A DNA stretch of 10,418 bases from Euperipatoides rowelli (Eukaryota > Onychophora > Udeonychophora > Euonychophora > Peripatopsidae): assembly GCA_003024985.2 (NCBI GenBank), contig PXIH01S0003142.1, one strand, 5' to 3'. A program made the position numbers and the translations under genes. Below the pieces are notes generated by a model. The model was not told where the DNA came from and searched no databases. It worked only from the letters and a program-made list of their open reading frames with translations. Of this stretch, positions 1 to 8,578 are shown one piece after another. Position 1 is the stretch's first letter. Every line of letters begins with the position of its first letter.

Positions 1-841
1 AAAAAAATATTTGCATACACATTATTAACATTCTGATAATGAATAAAAAATAATCATATTTTATGATTTTATTTTATTTGGTTATTTAAAAAAAAAACTT
101 TGCCTGGACTGGCCAGTGCAGCTAGCTACACATAAAAAAAATAAAATTGTTGAATTTTGTATTTGGAATTATAAAACTATTATTTTATGTTTTGTTATTA
201 TTAATGGATATATAAAGCATTTTAACTTCTTTTGGGATACAATTTTAAGCTGCTATTATATATTTAAAACAGGTTTTCATGGTGGCCTTAAATTTGAGCA
301 TATCATTTGATCTCTATATAACAATGTCCATTTTATTCCAAATTATAATTCCAATTATCTTCTCTCCCTTACAGAAAAAAATTACAATAAATTGACTAGT
401 AAAATTAGCAGTTAAAATATTTTTAAGACTGGTTTAATTTTTGGACATAGATACTTGTTTAGAAAATTTTACCCATATATATACAATATGTATACATAGG
501 GGAGACCGGGGCTAGTTTGGACAGGATGATACATTGGACACCTTTATATTTCCGTCCATATTGTTGCATTTGCTGCAACTGATCATTTATTTTTCCCACC
601 TTTTTACAACAAGTCAGCTGGTATTGCATATGGTGTCTTGCATTCATACATGACAAAGTGAGAGAAAGTTTTTACTTATTATGTTTTACTTTATAATATT
701 TTCATCTCTTATAATTATGATTCAGATGCTTCATTATATAAGAATTTCACTGCAACTTATTTTAAACATTTCTAAAGGTGTTTAAAATAAAATGCTATGC
801 AAAATCAAGGCATCCATTTTGAAAAAAATGTCTCACTCAAG

Positions 842-933
842 GGGTTACATTGGTCAGACTTGGGAAAACATTGGACAGATGTCCAATATATCCCCAAGTT
901 AGTTTTATTTTAAAATAATGTCCAATGTAACCC
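842..933. repeat. Nested inverted repeats in the centre of the transposon
   Basis: Three nested or adjacent inverted pairs are visible. GGGTTACATTGG (842-853) pairs perfectly with 922-933. ACTTGGG (858-864) pairs with CCCAAGT (893-899). ATTGGACA (870-877) pairs with TGTCCAAT (880-887) around a 2-nt loop. Together they could form a cruciform or stem-loop of about 90 bases. Confidence 0.75.
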
Positions 934-955
934 TTTGCATGGGGATAGGTTGGAC
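920..955. repeat. Internal 36-bp palindromic unit, copy 1
   Basis: The unit runs from GTCCAATGTAACCC to GGGGATAGGTTGGAC and is itself an imperfect palindrome. A second copy starts 153 bp downstream at 1073. Its right half resembles the inner part of the element's own terminal repeat (GGGATAGGTTGGA), so it looks like an internal copy of the end sequence. Confidence 0.75.
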
Positions 956-1072
956 CATTCAAATTTTCTTCCTTTTTGGAAGTTAGTTAGTAGGTTTAAT
1001 TAAATTTAGTATTTTACACTATTTGAGTTATTCATTATCATTTTCTATCCATTAAAACTGTCACCATGCTAT

Positions 1073-1108
1073 ATCCAATGTGACCCTATGTATGGGGATA
1101 GGTTGGAC
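1073..1108. repeat. Internal 36-bp palindromic unit, copy 2
   Basis: The unit runs from ATCCAATGTGACCC to GGGGATAGGTTGGAC. It differs from copy 1 at only a few positions and keeps the same length and arm spacing, so both come from one ancestral unit in the same orientation. Confidence 0.75.
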
Positions 1109-1338
1109 AATGTGCCTCTCTACACTTTCTTTGACTCATAGTTGTAGTAGGGAATGTAACAGAAGTTTCTTATAGTCAGATGATTAATTCACATTCTGAG
1201 CTATCAAAAGGTGCCAAATTCATAGCAATATGGCATTTAATAAGTTTGTTAGAAATTATGAATCAAAGATTATCCAACCTATCCCGGTTTCCCCTATATA
1301 CAGTGTATAGTTAAATGCACATTTTTTTTCTCTTACAG

Positions 1339-1397
1339 AAAGTAATCTCATTCCATTATTCCTCACTTTGTTGGTTGCTGTATTTTATAAGGTAGAG
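1339..1397 (+). CDS. SLC26A11: SLC26A11-like exon: penultimate membrane segment
   Basis: This 59-nt exon begins with two bases that complete a split codon and then reads SNLIPLFLTLLVAVFYKVE. It is preceded by a strong acceptor (long T tract, then ctcttacag) and followed by the donor gtaggt. The peptide is hydrophobic and fits the penultimate transmembrane helix near the end of the SLC26 membrane domain, where the family has a D/N-L-(I/L)-P-L start and ends just before the YGI motif of the next helix. The preceding exon, which should supply one base of the first codon, is not in the 1338 bases upstream. The frame continues directly into the exon at 2306. Confidence 0.82.
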
Positions 1398-2305
1398 GTA
1401 GGTGCATTGATATTACTCTTTTTGTTTTTCTTTCTTTTTTAACTAAGACTATCAAACTCTTTGATCTTTTATGTAAGATTTACAGTAAGTATGCACATGT
1501 ATTGTGAAAATGATTATTTTTAACACATACAGTATATAGCAAGGTTCAGTAAGCTATGACACAAGTTATATACGATTTTTAAGCCTACAGATGTAGCAAT
1601 TTTTCTTGACCTATCATTTTTATTGCCTTGCCATCTTCGGCTACTATACTGTATCTAAGATCTAAAGAAATTTAATTGCATTTTTAATGTTCATAATTTT
1701 TAAATTTAGCAATATTTGCTTTCCTACATAATTTGTATTTTTATTCAGACCTAGCCCTATACAATTGCACTAGATGAACATTGAACAGTCAATGTTTACC
1801 TAGATTGAAGGGATTAGTCCAAGCTTTAATACTCTTATTTTTTATTTATTTCCGTTTAGCCTATAATACTGATTTTATTTTGGTGCTTTCAAATTTAAAG
1901 AATATTTAGTCATTCTTATTATTTTTTAATAGAAGAGAAGGTTGTAAATAAAAAAATGTATTCACCATAATATATTTTTGTTGTACTGTATCGATCATTT
2001 GTCAATTTTTATTAGTTATTCAACTCAAAACTAATGTGTATTTGGGAAGGAAACAGATTTGGGATAACTTAGTGTATATTTAAAGTTCTGTACAATAATA
2101 TGTGTTTATACTCTGTTGTACTCTGTGATGTGTCACAATTACTCCGAGTTCGACTCAGAATTTAAAAAAAAAAAACAGCCACAGTTACATGTTTTGAAAA
2201 TAATTTGATAACCTTATTTTTTTTTCTGTAGCTAATTGCAATTCTTTCTTTAAATTTATAGTATGTTTTTTATGAACGGTATTATTTTATTTTATTTTTT
2301 AATAG
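1398..2305 (+). other. Intron between the two last membrane-segment exons
   Basis: This is a 908-bp A+T-rich intron with donor gtaggt and acceptor aatag. It holds poly-T stretches and an A12 run near 2163-2174. I see no gene or transposon ends in it. Three copies of TACTGTAT or its complement fall here (1527, 1647, 1984). Confidence 0.8.
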
Positions 2306-2377
2306 TATGGTATTCTTGTTGGCATTGGTATTTCCATCTTTATTTTGATCTATCCTATGGCTCGACCAAAATTACAA
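2306..2377 (+). CDS. SLC26A11: SLC26A11-like exon: last membrane helix and linker to STAS
   Basis: This 72-nt exon is exactly 24 codons with phase-0 borders. It has a T-rich tract and aatag acceptor before it and the consensus donor gtaagt after it. It reads YGILVGIGISIFILIYP and continues MARPKLQ. The opening YGIL-G is a hallmark of the last transmembrane helix in SLC26 proteins, and the ARP motif after the helix marks the exit into the cytoplasmic STAS domain. This is the most diagnostic of the four exons. It lies about 0.9 kb downstream of the previous exon and 4.5 kb upstream of the next. Confidence 0.9.
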
Positions 2378-2752
2378 GTAAGTATTTTCTTGTGCATTTT
2401 AACTTATAGGCCTACTGTATATGCAATATTAATAGAACAACACAACAAATAAAAACATATAATTATAACAATACTTTTTCTGGTCATTAAACAGAGGAGG
2501 AGATGCTAGTAGTATATTCATTATTACCAAATATTAAAATTGGATCATATATTTCCAGGTTTAAGTAGACAAATAACATTTTTGCTACAAAATTCCTGAA
2601 AAAAATTTCACTTGATATCCAAAATCTATAAGTATACAAATTCATAGTTCTGTAAATGATTACACACTTAATCCTTGTCTATTTTTATGGTCATCGTTGC
2701 CACATCTTATGAATATTATAATTTTAAGGTGCATCACTAGTGGGCTCAAGTA

Positions 2753-2819
2753 CCTCTAAATGCATATTACATGACAACAATAACTCATCCCTCTAAATGC
2801 CCATTACATAATAACTCAT
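2753..2819. repeat. Imperfect two-copy tandem duplication
   Basis: CCTCTAAATGC, then ATTACAT and ATAACTCAT, occurs at 2753-2788 and again at 2790-2819. The second copy has a short internal deletion. It looks like a local replication duplication of about 37 bp. Confidence 0.65.
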
Positions 2820-3289
2820 TGTTATGCACATACCATATGTGCAATGGGAAGCGACTAAATGCTATAGCAGATAAAACATTTTTTACTCATGTTTTGGCAA
2901 CATCTTTGAAATTTCTTTGAGATATTGGCAAAAAATGTGATCGCATTATAATCTCCATTCTTATTTTGCTAAGTTATTTTCTTCATATGGGAAAAATTTC
3001 TTCAATGGAAAAATAAAATAAAGAAATACAACATGTTAACTAATATAAAAGCAATGACAATTACTGTGGTTTCAACTTAGAAATTATCTTTATCAGTCGA
3101 AATGACCAATGTTGCTGAAAAGAATGCAATGGGTTACCCATTAAAATATCCAACACACAAAGCATAGAAGTTTAATAAGTTTTATTATTATTTGATAGTA
3201 AATAATTATGACCTAGCTTGATAAGTCCCTGGTTGACGAGTGCAATTGGATTTAAGGAAATATATGTATAAAGTGATATCTAATCTTAC

Positions 3290-3395
3290 CAGGCCCGGTG
3301 AAGAGAATCGAAGCAGGCTTCAAATCAGGTGCTGGGGTTGGCTGATTTTCTGCAGCTGTCGGCGGTATGGCAGGTTCCAGGTAAATCTGGAGTTT
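3290..3395 (-). CDS. Possible antisense coding exon, proline-rich, unidentified
   Basis: On the minus strand a good acceptor (ttttacatcttccag) precedes a 106-nt open segment that ends at the donor CCTG|gtaagatt. It reads KLQIYLEPAIPPTAAENQ, then PTPAPDLKPASILFTGPG plus one base. The stretch is clearly richer in G+C than its surroundings and the peptide is Pro/Ala-rich, as in a disordered region of a real protein. I do not recognise it. A + strand exon reading also exists (3293-3380), but its 88-nt length would break the phase-0 SLC26 junction. It could belong to a gene overlapping the transporter on the opposite strand, or be fortuitous. Confidence 0.3.
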
Positions 3396-3566
3396 CTGGA
3401 AGATGTAAAACTGGGTTATTTAATAGTTTGTTAACATTATTGAAGTGAGAAGTCAGCAGACTTAAAGAATTGGAAATTATATGGTTTATATTCAAATCTA
3501 TTTTTAATAATTCCATTATAATTTTTCTTTTGAATTGTTCTATATCAAAAAGTGTGTATGCTGGAG

Positions 3567-3578
3567 TGAGCTAGCTCA
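3567..3578. repeat. 12-bp perfect palindrome TGAGCTAGCTCA
   Basis: The site is a perfect 12-bp palindrome, extending to 18 bp with one mismatched pair. No function can be assigned. Confidence 0.5.
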
Positions 3579-3600
3579 TTCTATTGTATTCGTCGTTATC

Positions 3601-3669
3601 TTCTAATTATTCCGGAGGGTCCTTATTGTTATTTAATTTGCTCAGATTATTGGCTCAGAATAATTAGAA
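3601..3669. repeat. Inverted repeat with 12-bp perfect arms
   Basis: TTCTAATTATTC (3601-3612) is the exact complement of GAATAATTAGAA (3658-3669), with a 45-base loop between. This could be a small fold-back element remnant. There is no clear target duplication. Confidence 0.6.
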
Positions 3670-3718
3670 TATATGCTTTTATTTCCAGCTTTGATATTAA
3701 TGTTGTTTTGATATTTTC

Positions 3719-3744
3719 GAGAGAGAAGGGGGGGGGGGAGGGGG
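3719..3744 (+). repeat. Purine tract with G11-A-G5
   Basis: All 26 bases are purines, ending in eleven G, one A and five G. Such a tract could form a triplex or quadruplex. Similar but shorter G tracts occur at 7137-7148 and 7663-7676. Confidence 0.8.
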
Positions 3745-4983
3745 TCCTGCTACAACTTGAATAGCTTATCATGGAAATCAAAGCAAATCTGTTATGAGGA
3801 GATGTCTTTGAGATGTGAAGGTATGCTATCTTTCAGTTATTCCTTTGTGAAAGAGCAAAATCCATATTATATCCACCCCTTGTTCACAATTAGATATGTT
3901 CTCTAACTCTTTGTTTAAGGTGTTTCTTTATCCGACCTGCTGTTCTTGTACCTTTCTGAAAATCTGTTATTTCTTTTAAGTTTTACTTTTCCCATTTTAA
4001 TATTAAAATAATGTTTAATTGCAACTTTATAATAGCCTCTGGGGCCAGCTATTCTTTGTTAGGCATATTAGTATGCATTATCAGCTTTAAAGTCTGGCTG
4101 GCTTATGGCTGAAAGACATAATAACTATATTGGATCATGAAATACAATAATGAAATTATAATCAAACAGTGACAGAAATAGAGATACAACCCTACTGATA
4201 CACAATATGTATGAATAGGATTCTGAAACACAAACATTTAAGACAAAATAAATAGATGTATATTATAATGATCGCTTCACACAGACCATTATAAATGGTA
4301 TTTTTAATAGTTGATAGTGGCAAGTATTGTAATTGCACTAAATATATTAATTACTCAGCTGTTAGATGAACAAACAAAAACAATTTATTGGTTCCATTGA
4401 TTAAACACAATAGTTCACTTAGAATCAAAACTATAATTCGTGGCCACATACATTGACAACAATTCAGAGGTAATAAAGTATTCTTGTTCATAACATACTC
4501 TAACAAGATAAAAGCAAAACACTTACCTTATATACAGTATAAAGAAAAAAACAGGCACTGCACAATTTGCTGTACAATAAATCAACAGAACCTCTTTTCA
4601 AATGGTAGAACAACCGCTAATTATGACGTGTAGCTACACTATACTTTAAACATAATAAACTACGTTACTATAACTTAAGATGGAAAGATGGTAGTGTGGC
4701 AGGTGAGCCATAACTGTGCTCCATCTTGAAATTTTGACTTCAATATGCAAGGCTCGATCTTTAAGGGTTGCCAGCCTCTTTGTAACTTATGAATGAGTAA
4801 AATAAAAAGGTAACAGTAAATGAGGTTAGCTTCAAGAGATGCACAACAAAAACGTTTTTTAAAGCTTATATAAAAGTGATCAAGGATCATATGACAAGTC
4901 ACATGATTCCTTACTATTCAGAATATCAAATTAACCCTGGTCATGTGTCAAAACAAGACCACATGTTTTTTTTTCTTCTTTTT

Positions 4984-5073
4984 TGATCACACTGACTATA
5001 AAACAAACCTTAATAGCCAATAAACTAAATCACATATTTGATCAATACTGATCACCATATAAAATAAACCTTA
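4984..5073. repeat. Two-copy direct repeat (TGATCAC...AAACCTTA)
   Basis: TGATCAC followed by TATAAAACAAACCTTA (4984-5012) recurs as TGATCAC followed by TATAAAATAAACCTTA (5049-5073). The copies are 65 bp apart and differ by one substitution and a 4-base spacer change. Confidence 0.6.
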
Positions 5074-5390
5074 GTTTTGATAATTATTTATAGCACTCTA
5101 TAACATTTGATTTGGGGTGGAGCATACTTTATAATATTTAAAACACTTAAAAAAAACAAAGGTGTATTAAACCATTCTTTCATGAGTGCATTACTTATAC
5201 TTTCCTAATATTAATGTTTATCAGAAAATGGACGAAAGCATTGCAAACATGATCTTTTCTTACACTCTTATATTTACGTAAGATGTTAGAACATTATCAA
5301 TCTTCATGATTATTTTTAGAATTTTTTACCTGTGGTGAATTTCTTTATTGCAAAAATGAACTGAACTGAACAGGTCAATGCATTATCAGA

Positions 5391-5504
5391 TTGACTCTTA
5401 TGAAAGTCCCAGATATACCTTGGATTTCCACTTAGGGTTTTTTTAAATTGACTCTTATGAAAGCCACCGAAATACTCGGGATTTCCACCTAGTTTTTTTT
5501 TTTT
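5391..5504. repeat. 57-bp tandem duplication
   Basis: Two adjacent copies start at 5391 and 5448. Both contain TTGACTCTTATGAAAG, a variable middle, then GGATTTCCAC or GGGATTTCCAC and TAG, followed by a T run. The period is a multiple of three, so the minus-strand open frame through it (5316-5522) has a repeated FHKSQ...GNP pattern. This is better explained by the DNA duplication than by a gene. Confidence 0.75.
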
Positions 5505-5729
5505 TTCTTGAGTAGTGCTCAATACGGAGATTTATAATGCAAGGCTGTTATTTAGCTAATGTCTTTTAGACTTATACTTACGGAAAATATGATTTTTCTT
5601 TGCAACAATTCAGATAGAAAAGGGTTAAATGCAATTTCAGTGAATACCAAGTTTAAAAAAAAAAACATTTAAAAAGTCTGTTTTTTAAATAAAAGAGACA
5701 TGACTGTGGCTGCGTTTTTTAAAAATCGA

Positions 5730-5742
5730 GTTCTCGGAGAAC
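5730..5742. repeat. Subterminal palindrome GTTCTCGGAGAAC
   Basis: This is a 6+1+6 perfect palindrome. Its core TTCTCGGAGA recurs in the same orientation at 6431-6440 near the other end of the element. Related CTCGGAG or CTCCGAG copies lie at 5865 and 6446. Such clustered subterminal motifs often serve as transposase binding sites (inference). Confidence 0.6.
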
Positions 5743-5807
5743 TACTGTATAAGAGAAGCTCTGAATCTGGAGAAGTCGTTTTTTAAAAAAATCGGAGATT
5801 CTCTATT

Positions 5808-5825
5808 GCGTATTTTAATAATCTC
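5808..5825. repeat. 18-bp direct repeat, copy 1 (second copy at 6361-6378)
   Basis: GCGTATTTTAATAATCTC occurs exactly twice inside the element, 553 bp apart in the same orientation. The sequences after both copies also share CTCTG-type motifs. Confidence 0.75.
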
Positions 5826-5901
5826 TGACGAACTCTGAGAACTATCAGAGAAGTCTCTTGACTTCTCCGAGAAAAAACATCGGGATTCGGAGAACTTGGG
5901 A

Positions 5902-5933
5902 GAAGTACCCACAATGCATTGAAGTACCCACAA
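5902..5933. repeat. 13-bp direct repeat GAAGTACCCACAA, two copies
   Basis: Exact copies lie at 5902-5914 and 5921-5933, separated by TGCATT. This is a local duplication inside the element. Confidence 0.75.
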
Positions 5934-6918
5934 CACCTTGTACAACACAATCAAAATCCAAAATGGAGGAAAATAAAATTTATTGAAATTTACGTGTAAC
6001 GTGTGTCAAATATGATGTAACTGGTCTATTATTTCTAGGCAGTAGGCTACTTCCTCTCCATAATTTTCTTATTTTGACTATACAAAATCTTTTACAATGG
6101 CGATGACTATTTTTTAAATGCTGAAAAATGAATTGTTTCCAATGAGATAATAGCTACCGTCTGCACAGATAGCAAGCACGGATAACCCAGACACATGTAC
6201 GAATGCAGCCACGGTCATTTTTTTTTTTTTCTGTCTGACAGTAGACCTTTAAAGCACCTTCACGTGATAGTTTAGCCAAATTTAGGCTTTTAACAGTTCT
6301 TTTTTTTTTTTTTACTGTACAATTTTTCTCCTTTCATTCCCATCTTTTATTTCTCTGTTAGCGTATTTTAATAATCTCGGACTCTGTCTTCTNTGTTTAT
6401 ATTCTATTAGTTCTCCGTGACGTGTACAATTTCTCGGAGATCGAGCTCGGAGGTTTTAAAAAACGTAGCCTCTGTGAGATTCGTCTTTTTTTTTTAATTT
6501 TAAATATTATTATTGGGTTTATTAACTTATGTTTTGTAAGGTTATAAATGATTATTCCTACAAAGATAAATTTGGTAAGGATCCTTGCCCTGTAAAGGAT
6601 ATGGATCATTTTACATGTTTGTACTGGAACAACCCCATGATGCATTGCGAACCAAAAGTGATGTCATTTGACTCACGGAAATTACTGAAATTTACCAAAC
6701 ACATCTGAAGGCTTCGGAAGTTACATAGACATAAACATTCTAATTTTGTTCGATCAAGGATACACTAAAAGTTTTTTTTGTGAGATTCAACATCAAATTG
6801 TTGTTAATCTAAGTTGTTAGTTTCCTAGCACAATTTCTTTTGAACAGAATTATTTTTAGTTGACTGTATATTTCTTTTAATAGATTCTAATTACATATTT
6901 AACAAAAATAATTTTCAG

Positions 6919-7021
6919 GTGACCACTAAACTTGGATTTCCAATTGTGCAGCCTGATGGTAATATTCTTTTTCCTGCTGTGGAATATTTTAAAGACACTA
7001 TGAAGACCATGGCTATTTCAA
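6919..7021 (+). CDS. SLC26A11: SLC26A11-like exon: N-terminal part of STAS domain
   Basis: This 103-nt exon encodes 34 codons plus one base of a split codon. The acceptor is aattttcag and the donor gtaagc. It starts VTTKLGFPIVQPDGNILF and continues PAVEYFKDTMKTMAIS. It fits the first beta strands and first helix of the STAS domain: a strand ending in (I/V/L)QP, a turn with DG, then (L/I)xFPA and an amphipathic helix. SLC26A11 has a shorter and simpler start to this domain than other SLC26 members, and this exon agrees with that. The phase-1 end is compatible only with a phase-1 acceptor, which the exon at 8820 supplies. Confidence 0.88.
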
Positions 7022-7662
7022 GTAAGCATACAAGAATACCTCATTTTCATTAGAATTTATATCTTTCTAGTTTTTCTGAGATCAAATTATATAAAAATAT
7101 AAATTTTTATTGAATTTCTAAATATAGTTTGTGTGTGGGGAGGGGGGGATTTTACGTGAATTATTATTAAAATTTTGGTCAATGATCATTTTAGAATCGT
7201 TCATTTTTTTTCTTTTTTTTTTTTAAATTAAAATTGGCATTTGACTTTATGTCAATGTACCTTTAACCTGTGCATGTTTCACACAGGTTATGAAATTAGC
7301 AAGCCTGGGAATTTGAACTGAACCCAACAAATTACATTCTCAAAAAATGTATTTGTCCAGTGAAAAATATAAAATTTGCCACATGGGACTGTCTGTGAGA
7401 GGCCCAACTAAGCTGTCTTCATTATTATTGCTATTCAAGACTTTTAGTATTCTCTTTAGAGATTTCCGATTTTTTTTTTTTTTTTAAAAAAAAGCATCTA
7501 AATTTAGTGTACCCAAGTTTTTGATATTTTTGTGCACAGGCATTAAAAATTAACGGCAATGATGCTTCATGAATGAATTTTTTTAAAAGAAATTAAAAAA
7601 AAGTCTTGTTCATAGGGTTGTCATAATTCAAATTTAAAAATCAGGATGTTACAAAAATGGGA

Positions 7663-7685
7663 GGGGGGGGGGGGGGCCCCCCCCC
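7663..7685 (+). repeat. G14 run joined directly to C9 run
   Basis: Fourteen G are followed immediately by nine C, a fully self-complementary G/C block in A+T-rich sequence. It may be real or may mark an assembly junction. Confidence 0.85.
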
Positions 7686-7742
7686 AATGGGGATAGGAAC
7701 AAAGCCTCTATTTTTTATTTCGAGACATATTTGTTGCATGTT

Positions 7743-7826
7743 AAACACAAAATGTACTTAAACTGTTTTATTTATCCTCTATAATTAGAGGATAAATAAA
7801 AATTTGATTTAAGTACATTTGTGTTT
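7743..7826. repeat. 84-bp fold-back hairpin
   Basis: The inner arms, 15 bp, are perfect: 7766-7780 (TTTTATTTATCCTCT) against 7787-7801, with a 6-base loop. The outer arms pair AAACACAAAATGTACTTAAA (7743-7762) with 7808-7826 with one extra A. The structure resembles a very short fold-back MITE. No clear target duplication is seen. Confidence 0.8.
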
Positions 7827-8088
7827 ATAAATAAATGGAAAGAAGTTGAAATACCAATTTATTTAAACTTCTCGTTATATAAAATTTTAAACTTTTTATT
7901 TATTTGTTTATTATTCATAAATATGAGTACAATCTTTGTAACATGTTAACAAGCAGAGTTTAATGAGGAAGAAACAGAGAAAAAATGTAGACAAAAATAT
8001 AAATCAATAAAATAAGATTAATTTTTAAAAATAAATTGTAAGAGAGATTGAATTCCTAAAAAAATAAATTAATTTTAAATCTATATAA

Positions 8089-8112
8089 TGAAGTATAAAG
8101 ATTGATACTTCA
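8089..8112. repeat. Small inverted repeat TGAAGTAT/ATACTTCA
   Basis: Perfect 8-bp arms (8089-8096 and 8105-8112) flank an 8-base loop in A+T-rich intron sequence. Confidence 0.5.
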
Positions 8113-8187
8113 ATAATCAAGACAATGGACAACTTATTTTTTAAAAAGATTTTGTGTGATGTTTAGCTTATCTGTGACAATCAGATT

Positions 8188-8202
8188 GATGATCTGATCA
8201 TC
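8188..8202. repeat. 15-bp palindrome GATGATCTGATCATC
   Basis: Perfect 7-bp arms flank a central T. No function can be assigned. Confidence 0.45.
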
Positions 8203-8578
8203 CTTTTTAGATGCAAGTAAATTCCTTAGACTTAGAGTAATCGTCATTATATTTAGTTTAATGGTGACGTCTTTTTTTTTTCTTCAGACTTTTAAATATT
8301 CACAAACAGAACGTATTGGAAAAATGATGTAAATTTTTTTAAAAAAATACTTTGTCGGCAGCAGCCTTTATAGTTGCATTGGCATGGCAAGTTAATAAAA
8401 TTATGATTGGATTATTATACAATATTAAAAACAATAGGAGATAGTTTTATTTAATTTAATGTAATTATTGGCAATAATTCAATAACTTTTTTTGTATTAT
8501 AGCAATTATATACTGTATATATTTTTTAACAAAATCAAAATCTGGGAAATCTTAAGCAGAATAATTATATAACTGAGC

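Larger units (their letters stand above)
499..1294. mobile_element. Non-autonomous inverted-repeat DNA transposon (MITE-like) with TA flanks
   Basis: The left end begins GGGGAGACCGGGGCTAGTTT (499-518) and continues to GGACA. The right end, read on the minus strand from 1294, begins GGGGAAACCGGGATAGGTTG and continues to GATA. With a one-base gap about 20 of 24 positions agree. TA lies immediately outside each end (497-498 and 1295-1296), as expected for a 2-bp target duplication. The interior has no transposase frame. It is packed with copies of TTGGACA or its complement (near 517, 533, 870, 880, 919, 949, 1101) and nested palindromes. ISL2EU-type and Tc1/mariner-type transposons both leave TA duplications; family assignment is only a guess. 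Confidence 0.75.
1..1338 (+). other. Intron (partial) of the transporter gene
   Basis: This A+T-rich non-coding stretch ends in the acceptor of the exon at 1339. The only structured part is the inverted-repeat element at 499-1294. Short open frames at 116-310 (+) and 459-656 (-) have low-complexity composition and no recognisable family; the second runs through the transposon terminus. No upstream SLC26 exon was found here. Confidence 0.7.
5704..6474. mobile_element. Non-autonomous inverted-repeat DNA transposon with TGA flanks
   Basis: The left end CTGTGGCTGCGTTTTTTAAA (5704-5723) matches the right end read on the minus strand, CAGAGGCTACGTTTTTTAAA (6474-6455); with the next A, 18 of 21 positions agree. 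TGA lies just outside both ends (5701-5703 and 6475-6477), consistent with a 3-bp target duplication of the PIF/Harbinger type. The interior has no transposase. It carries many CTCGGAG or CTCCGAG motifs and an 18-bp direct repeat. An ambiguous base sits at 6393. The family call is tentative; hAT is less likely because no 8-bp duplication is seen. Confidence 0.7.
2378..6918 (+). other. Large intron before the STAS exons
   Basis: This 4541-bp intron has donor gtaagt and acceptor tttcag. It contains short tandem duplications (2753-2819, 4984-5073, 5391-5504), a G-rich purine tract (3719-3744), palindromes, an exon-like segment on the minus strand (3290-3395) and the inverted-repeat element at 5704-6474. 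Stretches 3750-4620 and 6478-6900 show only A+T-rich sequence. The short open frames inside have no recognisable product. Confidence 0.8.

Noticed and set aside
116-310. 64-codon open frame on the + strand
   Set aside because: It is low-complexity and A+T-driven, with no recognisable domain or splice context.
459-656. 65-codon open frame on the minus strand
   Set aside because: It runs through the left end of the inverted-repeat transposon and has no transposase-like motif.
2141-2174. tRNA B-box-like AGTTCGACTC followed by a poly-A run, as in a tRNA-derived SINE
   Set aside because: No A box, cloverleaf or target duplication could be found upstream; one short motif is not enough.
3293-3380. 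A + strand exon reading with acceptor cttaccag and donor CCAG|gtaaat
   Set aside because: Its 88-nt length would break the frame between the phase-0 exons at 2377 and 6919, and the peptide (Cys/Arg/Trp-rich) has no SLC26 counterpart. The minus-strand reading is the better one.
4526-4568. Minus-strand acceptor ttattgtacag and donor gtaagtg around a 43-nt segment
   Set aside because: The segment is too short and low in complexity, and one of its frames stops. It could be chance, given the frequency of TACAG and CTTAC in this A+T-rich sequence.
4628-4639. 12-bp palindrome GTGTAGCTACAC
   Set aside because: It is an isolated short palindrome with no partner or context; at this length it is expected occasionally.
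5316-5522. Minus-strand frame with a repeated FHKSQ/GNP peptide pattern
   Set aside because: The repeat follows from the 57-bp tandem DNA duplication and the N-terminus is translated from a homopolymer run. No protein family is recognised.
6397-6645. 82-codon minus-strand open frame, longest in the window
   Set aside because: It crosses the right end of the second transposon into unrelated intron sequence and is Ile/Lys/Arg-rich from A+T bias.
8265-8271. TGACGTC, a CRE-like site
   Set aside because: It is a single short match deep in an intron with no promoter features nearby.
8350-8440. Open + strand stretch reading SAAAFIVALAWQVNK, hydrophobic
   Set aside because: It has no convincing acceptor, and it lies between two exons that already join correctly in frame, so it cannot be part of the transporter.
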